64,000 nucleotides of DNA, from the NCBI GenBank assembly GCA_958295665.1, contig OY282560.1, positions 194,365,011 through 194,429,010 on the forward strand, given 5' to 3'. Below are positions 55,611 through 64,000 of the stretch, one piece after another. The DNA comes from Tipula vernalis (taxonomy: Eukaryota > Arthropoda > Insecta > Diptera > Tipulidae). The notes under the pieces were generated by a model that ran no database searches, had not been told where the DNA came from, and worked only from the letters and a program-made list of their open reading frames with translations. Each line of letters begins with the position of its first letter. The stretch's first letter is position 1. The position numbers and the translations under genes are program-made.

Positions 55611-56201
55611 GGGAACTGCAGGGCAGATGAACTTGCTAGGCATGGTACGACTCTCCAGCTGCAACCGGAAAGGGCAAGTCTGGGGAGGCCTATCACAGCG
55701 CTGAGACAAGCACTTGGGAAGCAGGCGCTATCCTCAGCGGGGGAAAGGTGGTCTAACGCCCTCACCTGTAGAGTTGCAAGACAAGTTTGGCCAAAGCTGG
55801 ACTTGGGGCGCACTAGGGCATTAATATCCTTACGAAGACGTGAATTAAGAACGGTCGTAGGAATTCTCACGGGACACTGCCTTTTTGGAGAACATGCAAG
55901 AAGGCTGGGTCTGGAGGCTAATGACTTCTGCAGAAGCTGCTTGGACGAAGAGGAGGAAGAGACGTTGGTCCACTTCCTTTGCTCGTGTCCAGCATTGGCT
56001 CTCAGAAGGCACAAACATTTAGGTAAGTTCAGGATGGACTGCCTCTCGGCTCTCGAAAACATTAAAGTGCGGGACGTCTTACGCTACATAAGTAGCTCGA
56101 AATGGTTCCAATAGGGGTAAAAGGGGATACATCCTGTGGTATCACAATGGACCGTCACCGGTCTAAGTGTGCGTAAGCAGCCACTCCAACCTAACCTAAC
56201 C
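55611..56201 (+). mobile_element. 5'-truncated non-LTR retrotransposon in cob numt, copy 2
   Basis: 591 bp flanked by TAACATAAATTGG (55598-55610 and 56202-56214). Coding text starts GNCRADELARHGTTLQ (RNase H end), continues through RTVVGILTGHCLFGEHARRL and the CCHC-type CRSCLDEEEEETLVHFLCSC, and ends YISSSKWFQ-stop. The 3' end is CCAACCTAACCTAACC. The duplication was created within nuclear mitochondrial DNA, so the insertion postdates mitochondrial transfer. Confidence 0.9.
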
Positions 56202-57355
56202 TAACATAAATTGGTGCTCGACCAATAGAAACTCCTTACGTTATAATTGGACAAATTTTAGCAATATTATATATTTCTTACTGTTTAATAAATCCCTTTG
56301 TTATAATAGGATATACTAATATAGATCAGATACTAATTCAGATTCTCCCTAAGCAAAATCAAAAGGAGTTCGATTAGTTTCAGCCAATATATAAACTACT
56401 CATACTAAATATAAAGGAAATATAATTCAAATAAATCAAATATTTTGATAAATTATGAAATTTATCAAATTGTAATCTCCCACCAAAAATACAAAGCATA
56501 ATAAAATTTAAGCCATTCTAACTTCATAATAAATAGTTTGAGGAACTGCCCGATTCTCCCTCCCCCAATAAAGCATAATTAGAATAAGATGATCATCCAG
56601 CAATTATGACTGTGTAAACTCCTAATCTAGTACAACATAAAAAAATAAAACTCTTAAATTAAATACAAATAAATTAGTATAATAAGCAATACATAAACAA
56701 ATTAACAGGGCCAAAAATAAAGAAAAAATTGGACTAAAAAATAAGGTAAATAATTAGACGTTAAAGGATAAGTTTGTTCCTTTGTAAATAATTTAATTGC
56801 ATCACAAAATGGTTGAGGAATACCTAAAAAGTAAGAACCCAACTTTATTTGGTCCTTTACGAATTTGGATGTAGCCTAAAACTTTTCGTTGTAATAAAAT
56901 TAAAAAAGCCACACCTATTAGTACACAAACTAATAATAAAGCCACTCTAACTAATGATAATAATAATTCTTGTCATATCAAGTAATATTTGTAAATAATT
57001 CACATACATAAATTCTAAATTTATTGCACTAATCTGTCAAAATAGTATAATACTAATGTATCAAATATTTGGTCCTTTCATACTAAAATATTTTAATTTT
57101 TATGGGATAGAAACCAACCTGGCTTACGGCGGTTTGAACTCAGATTATGTAAGAATTTGAGGGTCGAACAGACCCAATACTTTAAACTTTTATACCTAAA
57201 ATTACTCTTAATCGAGGTTGCAATCTTTTTCGTCGATGTGAACTATTTAAAAAATTACGCTGTTATCCCTAAGGTAACCTAATTTTTTATTCAATAAAAT
57301 TGGATCAATCATAATATTTTTTAATTAATAAGCCCTGATAAAAGTCATGTGAAGT

Positions 57356-57655
57356 TAGCCAAGGATTTTATTCCACAAAGTAAAAAAATTAAATCAGGCA
57401 TCAATACTAATAAAATTATGCAATATATACTCATGTGTGAAGTTATCCCAGTCCAGGATTTTATTATATTTAATTAAAATAAATAAATTTCATTAAAATC
57501 AAATCAATGAAAAACAAAGAAAATCGAATATAAAATATTTTAGTTATGTAATTCTAAAAACCAAATTGGTTTAAAATATAAATTCATAATTACCAGTATT
57601 GAAAATAAATCGCAGAATTTTCATTGTTTATTATAGTGCGCCAAAGCTAAAAATC
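57356..57655 (+). repeat. Repeat B, copy 2 (empty-site version)
   Basis: Collinear with 48870-49830 without the 658-bp solo LTR. It starts directly at the 16S end of numt 2 and runs into the tandem repeat at 57640. Confidence 0.85.
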
Positions 57656-58220
57656 TCTCGGTTTAGGGCTGTATACTTTTTAAATGGGCATACAAGGGGC
57701 TAATTAATGTGCTATTTTCACGATGATCGATATGTTGCAAGTTGCCAAATCCACTGTCAATAGCATTTACCCAGTTTTAATCAGTTTTTATTATGATGCG
57801 GCAAAACTAAAAATCTCTCAGATTGGGGCTATATAGTTTTAAAATGGGCATACAAACGGCTAAATATTTCGCTTTTTTCACGATGATCAATATGTTGCAA
57901 GTGGCCGAAAAATGGACTTTGCCTTGCAACTCAAAGACATATTTAACAAAAAGACATATTTTAACAGTGTACCTTACCAGTGTAGCCTTTGCCTTGCAAC
58001 TTAATTGCATTTACCCTGTTCTAATCAATTTTTATTGTGGTGTGCCAAAACTAAAAATTTCTCAGATTGGGGCTATATAGTTGTAAAATGAACATACAAG
58101 GGGCTAAATATTTCGCTATTTTCACGATGATCAAAATGTCGCAAGTTGCCGAAAAATGGACTTTGCCTTGCAACTCAAAGACATATTTAACAAAAAGACA
58201 TATTTTAACAGTGTACCTTA
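57640..58220 (+). repeat. Low-copy tandem repeat (three units)
   Basis: Units start GCCAAA(G/A)CTAAAAAT(C/T)TCTC at about 57642, 57792 and 58043 and share GGGCT(G/A)TATA, CGATGATCAATATGTTGCAA and, in the last two, CTTTGCCTTGCAACTCAAAG. Unit lengths differ (about 150 and 250 bp) because the second carries an extra internal segment. Short frames across it are repeat artefacts. Confidence 0.8.
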
Positions 58221-58350
58221 TTTTAAAAAGAAAAATTATTCATATAACGTTAATTTTCAGTTTTTTTGCTACAATTAACTATTTTAAAATTATCTGGCAA
58301 AAATTTTGAAAATTAACAAACTGGCGAATTTTGCATGAAACCATGATTTT

Positions 58351-58730
58351 GTTCTCTATTATACTGAATAGCTCTCATCTTTTCGTGTACTCTCCAAAAC
58401 GTTTCGTTCTCTAGGCTTCACACAATCGTTCATGCAGGAGAGCCCATTTATAGGGATCCTTGTTCGTACAACCATTCATATGGAGCGCCCAAGCCAATGG
58501 GTTCCATTTCACTCAGATGGAGAGCCCGTTTATAGGGATCCTCTTTCAATTCCAACAGAAACGAAACGTCTAATTTGCCAGTAGTTAGATGGTTAATGGT
58601 TCTGTTGCCCCTTCAGCTCGTATAATTAATAATAATTAATAATTAGCAATTAGTAATTATTATTAATCAATTAATAATAAATATTAATTAATCTCTGTGA
58701 TACGTGCTATTCGTTATAATAGAGAACAAC
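58351..58730. mobile_element. Short inverted-repeat element (MITE-like)
   Basis: Terminal inverted repeats TTGTTCTCTATTATA and TATAATAGAGAACAA delimit ~380 bp, with similarity extending about 10 bp further in (GAATAGC). Inside are two copies of GGAGAGCCC(A/G)TTTATAGGGA and an AATTAATAATT-rich palindrome. No coding frame occurs. The target duplication is not clear. Confidence 0.65.
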
Positions 58731-58915
58731 GTCCTTCTTCCTTGCGATATATTTTGATTTGTTAATTTTTAAATTTTAAGCCCTACGGCTTATGTTCAAA
58801 TGGCGCTGAGTTCTTTGTTTTGCAGATAATTTAAAATTAGGTTATTGTAGCAGAAAAATTGGAAATGAATGCCGAAGATATTTTAGGCTTATTTTATTTG
58901 AATAACTTAATTTTT

Positions 58916-59590
58916 ATTAAATACACTTCTAAAAGCTAGGGGGGCGAGTAGCAGGGACAGCAGAGACGCAACGATTTCAACAACAACGTCAAGCAACACT
59001 ACCTACAGTTAGTACAAATTTGGGTGACCGCATGGGAACATGATGATGGAACGAAATCTCGCCCCCCTCTCACAACCGCCGATGGAAAAAATGGTGGAGG
59101 GGAATAATAATAGTTGTTTACAGCTTTTCAGAAAAAAAGAGTTTGCGGTACCAGGAAATTTGTGGTTGTCATTGTGTCTCTTCTTTTACAGGTTGGAGCA
59201 GTAGAGATGAACTTTAAAATTGTATTGTCTTGTGTTAAATAAATTACTAAAAAATATATTACTAACAAATTTACTAACTATCAACTACTTAGGTGTCTGG
59301 AACCGGGTTGAGTCTTTGTTGCTAACATTCCTTTCCCATCCCTCGATCTTGTTATATGTAAAAAGGTGTGTACGACGGTGGCCTGGCCATGGGCGGATAT
59401 TACAACTATAAGACTTATGTGGTTATCGATGTGGCGCCTTTCTTTACGGGGTTTGGCTTCATGAAGAATGGGTGTCGTGTTGTGTAACATGGGTATAGTG
59501 GTGTGGTATTCGCATTTATAATACGGGAGACTTGCTTAATGATTGATCGTACATCGCAATCAATCAATCAATTAAATATACTTCTAAAAG
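58916..59590 (+). mobile_element. Family A retroposon, copy 2
   Basis: The body at 58936-59570 (635 bp) lies between 20-bp direct repeats ATTAAATACACTTCTAAAAG (58916-58935) and the same with one change (59571-59590). It begins GGGGGGCGAGTAGCAGGGAC within 3 bp of the 5' point of copy 1 and ends CAATCAATCAATCA. Protein-like text on plus matches the minus strand of copy 1 (KKVYDGGLAMGGYYN, VIDVAPFFTGFGFMKNG). Confidence 0.85.
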
Positions 59591-59599
59591 GTGTACTAG

Positions 59600-59885
59600 C
59601 CTTTTTTCAATATTTTGTTGAATGTGTTAATTAGTTCATGTAATATCTAATACGCTACCGGTGATTAGACCTTTTTAAATGTGTTTTTTTAACACTAGAA
59701 GTATATTAGTATTTACGAACGATACCTATTAATAGACAGAATTCTATCTATTTAATTTTTAAATTTTTATATGATTTTTTAATCTGTTCCGAGGATTATA
59801 GTAAGAGAATTCAATCCAGTTTCGAACTGATGAGCTTATGATTATGAAAAAATAAATCTTCTCATCAGGTCCAGCGATTTTTTTT
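59600..59885 (+). repeat. Interspersed repeat C, copy 2
   Basis: Collinear with 12330-12620, ending at GTTTCGAACTGATGAGCTTA and TCTCATCA. It lies between family A copy 2 and the inverted-duplication arm. Confidence 0.7.
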
Positions 59886-60352
59886 TCATGTAGACTACAT
59901 GAATTAAAACTGATACAGGCGATTCAAATTTCTAAATCTAAGAAACATCTAAATTAAGCGGATCCTTGCCCTTATTTAAGCTTATTTCTAAACGTTAATA
60001 ACTTGATAGGTATGCCTCCACGTACGATATTATTATAAAGTAAGGTCAACTTCGCTTTAATCAGGGAACCAACGATACTCGGGTAGTTTATCTTCGAACA
60101 AATTTACTTTCAAAGTTTTTTTACATGCTGGTTGCGGTTCTCCGGCTGTATTCTTCCGATTGAATTGATTTTGTTCCGGGATAACACCGATTGTATTACA
60201 TAAATTTAAGTTCCGATTAATACCATTGTTCCATAATGACGAAATTCTATGATGACGAATTATTAAATAAATCCTCCAGTGGTTTTGGATTTGATGACGA
60301 CGCCGTATTTGCCAGTTGGTTCTTTTGGTTGGAACACTATAACAGTGTTGCT
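59886..60352 (-). repeat. Arm 2 of the distant inverted duplication
   Basis: Reverse complement of 49857-50310. The minus frame from ~60350 to 60057 is open through YSVPTKRTNWQIRRRHQIQ to LPEYRWFPD-stop, so this copy is better preserved than arm 1. A splice-acceptor-like TGTTATAG precedes it. The protein family is not recognised. Confidence 0.5.
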
Positions 60353-60364
60353 TTCGAATCACCC

Positions 60365-61300
60365 TTTTCCTCGCCCTAATCTATAGACACTTTTTTACGA
60401 CCATCACTTATTTACTTTATCATTGGTTTCTGGAATCTTCTTATATGCCCAATTTCCAGGTTTGTATGTCGTAGTTCTTGAAGAAAATTATTTGGAGTTT
60501 GTATTATATCTTTCATCGAAATATTATTTTGGGATAGCATGATTTTCTCATGGAATTTTTCCCAGTTGATAAGATGGCTTCAGATCAAATGCTTCTAAAA
60601 TAGCAAAATGGCTTCATTAAATTCGCCATTCACATGTTTTTCGATAGTTAGGAATTCCACCCATCCGTCTTCTAGAAGCGATCTGCATTTTTTTATTTCC
60701 GTTGTGCGAGTGGTGTCGCCAAAATGTTTTCACTCGGGCCTTAATATTTTCAAAGCCAAATTAATATGAGGTTAATTTTTCAAAAAAATACTAAAATTTC
60801 ACAGCTATTGGTTGAAATGTTCTCAATAACTTTTCACTTCAAGTTTCTCCCTATCGCAGTTCAAATAACAATTTTCGTTAATTAATACTCGTATGTATTA
60901 AATTTTGTCATTTTGAAATTACTCCAACATTTATTTAAAAAAAGGTGCCAATCCTGTTCGAAGGACCATGAACAAAGTGTCGCCAATGAGTTCGGTCTGA
61001 ATTTCTTCATAATATGCACTTATAAAGCACAGTTCACCGAAATTCAGACATCTAAAGTTTATTTATTGTTGTAGAATTGTAAATTTATCGTATCTGGTTA
61101 TAAAGCGCTGGTCAATTCAAACGTTTGTGAATTCTTCGTATTCAAATTAACTAGCAGGTCGAATGATCTTAGTAATTCTCTCGTTTCCAAATCTCAGGCG
61201 AATATCAATAAATCGATTGCGGCTTATCTCGTGTTCAATTACCATATTTTAATCTTAATTGTGTGTGCCCATATTGGGCGAAGTCATCTGCCGTTTTCTA
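60365..61300. other. Unassigned stretch upstream of BEL 2; may contain its 5' LTR
   Basis: The right part should hold the LTR of BEL 2, ending just before the primer-binding site at 61302, but without a second copy its start cannot be set. On the minus strand, 60970-60440 has coding-like text (EIKKCRSLLEDGWVEFL, INWEKFHEKIMLSQNN) and a second TGGTCCTTCGAACAGGA-like site at ~60957-60973 that could be a leader of another BEL-type copy. Confidence 0.35.
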
Positions 61301-61301
61301 T

Positions 61302-61318
61302 TGGTCCTTCGAGCCGGA
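61302..61318 (+). promoter_or_regulatory. BEL 2 primer-binding site (tRNA-Tyr type)
   Basis: TGGTCCTTCGAGCCGGA, identical to the site of the first BEL element at 7679-7695 but in the opposite orientation. Confidence 0.7.
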
Positions 61319-61623
61319 TAGTGAACTTATATAAAGCAGCAATAAAGGTTACCAGCATTATTATATTAAAGAGTCAAGTCAGAAAGCCACACCTTCGAGA
61401 AAACCACACCATTCAAACCACGCTATTCATTATCGAGGTAATATTCATCAACGCCATAACAAGCCACGCGTATCGTCACACGATCTATTGGAATATTGGC
61501 AAGGTGCACAAAATCATTAATTGAATTTGCCTAAATTAATAAACGTGATAGTAAGAAATAAAACGCTCGTAAATTTATTGTGCGCGAATAAGAAAGAGAG
61601 TTAAGTGAATTGTCGATCTTAAA

Positions 61624-63732
61624 ATGGCCGATTTATTAGCACTTAAAAGGATTCGTTCGGGATAAAGGGTAGTTCCACGTGAATGGAAAAATTTCTTATT
61701 GCTAATTACAGTAAAACGGATGAAATTTCCATTGACGAATTGAAGGTTCGTGTAGATACAGTTCAGAGGTTAAGAGTGCAATTTTTGGATGTAGAAGAGA
61801 AAATGTATGATATTGATCCCGATATTATTTAATAAATAATAAAAATTATTTGGTTTCTGCTAAGCTTAGTAAATGGATCCGTAAGCTAAATGAAAAACAG
61901 CTTTCACAGTAAAGATTATCCAGCAGTTCAAAAATTCCAATATTTGAAAAGCTTATTAATTGGAGAAGCAGCGCAATTAATTAGGTACTTTACTGTAATG
62001 GAGGCGAACTACCATGAGGCATTTTCCAAATTTGTTGAACGATATGATCGTAAGAAATATATCGTTAATACGTTCATTCGTACATTTATGGATCAGCCGT
62101 CCATAAATCAAGTTAGCAGCCCCAGCATCAGAAAATTGCGTGACACTTCAGATGAAATGCTTCGCGGACTGAAAGCGTTAAGTACCAAGGCAGAAACCAG
62201 AGACCGCTGGCTAATCTATATTTTGATTAAAAAGTTAGATCAGGAAACAAGGATGTTATGGGCACAAGAATCGACAGCTATGCTGCCATGCTAAGCATGC
62301 TTTACTTAACTACAAAAAACGCATTTTGAGAAAATTGATGTTAAAGTTTTGAAATCAGTGAATTTTGTATTAAAAATGAAAACTATTTTTCTTATCACGT
62401 GTTTCTCAATTTAGTTTTAATTATTTTTTTTAATTTTATTGATAAAGTTTGTTATTAGCTATCGATTGGCATCAATAACTCAATTTGGCCAAAAATGTAG
62501 TTAAGGAGAATATGCTTAGCACGGCAGTATGGAATTATCAACTACCAAGGAGTTCTTCGATTTTTTGAACAAAAGATGCAATGCTTTAGAATCCATGTCA
62601 TCGTACTCGAGAGCCAAGCCGATGTCAGCAAGGGCGTTGGTTACGGAAACAACCGAGTTGAAAAAGGGAACTTGGAGCTGTACTGTATGCAAGGGCGAGA
62701 CACATTTGCTATTCGAGTGTAAGGAGTTCGCGAACATGTCATTAGCCGGCAGGAAGAGTCTTATAACCAATGAGAAAATTGCTTGCGTAAGGGACATAGT
62801 GTGTATAACTGCCATGCAAGAAGTAGATGTAAACGTTGCCACAGAAGACATCACAGTTTATTGCATGAAGATTCCCCTCAGGTAAATGCAGCCAGCCACG
62901 TTACATCGCTACAAGAAGGTTCGAAGCAAGTTAAGCCATCAACGAGCAAGGAAGGTGAACCTGAAACGCAAGTCTACCAAACAAGTGTGATATATTCTAT
63001 GCAAGCTATTTTACCAACGGCCATTGTACGAGTTAAGGACGTAAATGGTGAGTTTAAACTATGCCGCGCAATTCTGGACTCAGCTTCGCTAGTCAAATTT
63101 GTCACTAACGCTTGTGTGCAAAAATTGGGATTGATGATAGCAAATGGGCGTGTGATGGTGAGTGGTTTGGGACAGTTTAATTTAGGGCGGAGGAAAGGAG
63201 TCACTCAGCTAGAAATCGTGTCAAGATCAGTTAGGGAGCCGGGTTTCAATTTTCAAGCCTATGTAGTACCAAAAATCCCAACTTTACAACCAGCATCCAA
63301 AATAGGCTGTGCAGAACTTGACAAGTTAAAATAAATGAATCTTGCCGATACAAGGTTTTACGAAGGTGGCAACATTGATTTATTGCTAGGCGTTGAGATG
63401 TTCTTCGCGATAGTGGAAAACCAGCAGTTTAGGCTGTCACCGCGTCTAGTGATCCAAAAAATACTGTTTGGCTAGATAATTGGGGGAAATGTCTCAGGGG
63501 AAAATAACAATAACGAAGTGGTTAATTTTAACGTCACAATGGAGGTGGATATCACGTTACGAAAGTTTTGGGAAATAGAGAGTATTCCATCGATGAACGA
63601 TCTCACCCAGAAGGAAAAATACTGTGAAGAGTGGTTTGAAAAAACAACGCAAAAAACTGAAGATGAAAAATTCGTAGTGAAATTGCCGATCAGTAAAAAA
63701 CTAACGAGTCTTGGATCCAACTGTGTCGTGGC
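61624..63732 (+). pseudogene. BEL 2 gag and protease, decayed
   Basis: A weak start at ATG 61624 (MADLLALKRIRSG) is stopped after ~13 codons. Gag core is clear from 61890 (VQKFQYLKSLLIGEA, FIRTFMDQPSINQVSS, RDRWLIYILIKKLDQET) and resumes at 62531 after a MITE (LSTTKEFFDFLNKRCNALES). Zinc knuckles (CTVCKGETHLLFEC; CKRCHRRHH) are in two frames. The protease at ~63060 has ILDSASLVKF, where the catalytic DSG is DSA. A later part has NIDLLLGVEMF and LRKFWEIESIP. Confidence 0.85.
62283..62527. mobile_element. 245-bp MITE inserted in BEL 2 gag
   Basis: Imperfect terminal inverted repeats of ~32 bp (left CTGCCATGCTAAGCATGC, right end reads CTGCCGTGCTAAGCATAT in reverse complement, both ending CTTAACTAC). 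Flanking TATG occurs on both sides (62279-62282 and 62528-62531). Removing element and one TATG restores an in-frame EST-AM-ELSTTKEFF gag reading, so boundaries are well supported. The superfamily is not identified. Confidence 0.85.
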
Positions 63733-63751
63733 GAGCTAACGGCTTAAGACG

Positions 63752-64000
63752 ATGGAGAATAAGTTTAGGCGAAATCCCGAATTCAAGGAGCAATACCATA
63801 ATTTTATCAGTGAATATATTCAACTAGGCCATATGGATGAAATAATTAAAGGCATTAGCGCAGACGACTACTTCCTACCACATCATGGAGTCATCAAGGA
63901 CACTAGCACAACAACGAAGTTAAGAGTAGTTTTCAATTCGTCGTTAGCGATACGTCATATCAAGTGACATAGAAAAAATGTTCCGGCAAGTTTGGATTTA
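63752..64000 (+). pseudogene. BEL 2 pol, start of reverse transcriptase, runs off the window
   Basis: MENKFRRNPEFKEQYHNFIS, YFLPHHGVIKDTSTTTKLRV and VVFNSS match the beginning of BEL reverse transcriptase (compare 5219-5000 on the minus strand). A deletion near 63950 then fuses it directly to DIEKMFRQVWI, skipping about 30 residues. The remainder lies beyond the window. Confidence 0.8.

Larger units (their letters stand above)
54755..57352. pseudogene. Numt 2: cob (+), nd1 (-), 16S rRNA (-)
   Basis: Cytochrome b on plus: GSL.G.CLI (54780 and again 55015), then [20 protein letters not shown] (55170-55220, in shifted frame), [26 protein letters not shown] and, beyond an insertion, [15 protein letters not shown] (56212 on). 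56330-56990 is reversed nd1 (complement of ACTCCTTTTGATTTTGC at ~56360). 57060-57350 is the 3' part of 16S rRNA reversed, with AACCTGGCTTACGGCGGTTT, GGTCGAACAGACC and ACGCTGTTATCCCTAAGGTA. Gene order equals the insect mitochondrion. Frame breaks throughout rule out function. Confidence 0.9.

Noticed and set aside
55562..56062. 166-residue minus frame
   Set aside because: Antisense shadow of the non-LTR RNase H/zinc-motif fragment on plus, which has family signatures and a target duplication.
56185..56205. Telomere or telomeric junction (CCTAACCTAACC)
   Set aside because: Only two to three units exist at the 3' end of a truncated retrotransposon with a target duplication.

Overview
This window is AT-rich eukaryotic, almost certainly insect, nuclear DNA. 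It is a graveyard of nested transposable elements, nuclear copies of mitochondrial DNA (numts) and a few host-gene remnants. Insect origin is suggested by the mitochondrial gene order preserved in the numts (trnI-trnQ-trnM-nd2 and cob-nd1-16S), by the BEL/Pao, Copia, Gypsy, I/R1-type, Penelope, Tc1 and hAT elements, and by short introns. I see no bacterial operon, no CRISPR array, and no intact ordinary host gene. I cannot name the order with confidence.

Layout. 1-11.2 kb: an I/R1-type non-LTR retrotransposon whose ORF2 is split by a BEL/Pao insertion. The insertion carries an inverted BEL fragment and an intronless prefoldin-subunit-1 copy (63-1537) followed by a nearly complete minus-strand BEL element (1538-8273). 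11.2-17.4 kb: satellite-like tandem DNA interrupted by a second, decayed copy of the same non-LTR element. 18-27 kb: remains of a host-type gene with SAM-domain-like and transposase-like parts. A Copia element (18944-23892, 239-bp LTRs, TCAGT target duplication) sits in its first coding exon, and a roughly 640-bp retroposon (family A) sits inside the Copia leader. 27-31 kb: no recognisable gene. 31.2-31.9 kb: Penelope-like fragment. 32.1-35.4 kb: decayed Gypsy element. 35.4-36.6 kb: foldback-like inverted repeat. 36.86-38.34 kb: Tc1-like element rebuilt as a palindrome.

41.2-48.9 kb reads best as one ancient numt (trnC, trnW, nd2, trnM, trnQ, trnI, 12S, trnV, start of 16S, in reverse mitochondrial orientation). 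It was later opened by family A (itself carrying a 2.37-kb hAT element), a solo LTR and a Gypsy fragment. 54.75-57.35 kb is a second numt (cob, nd1, 16S) broken by two 3' fragments of another non-LTR element. Both numts abut the same repeat (B) at the same base. 57.6-60.4 kb holds low-copy tandem repeats, a MITE, another family A copy, and one arm of a long inverted duplication whose partner lies at 49.86 kb. 61.3 kb to the end is a second, decayed BEL element with its own 245-bp MITE.

The window therefore works as a stratigraphic record. Several insertions can be ordered relative to each other from nested target-site duplications. All family assignments come from reading motifs; no database search was run.
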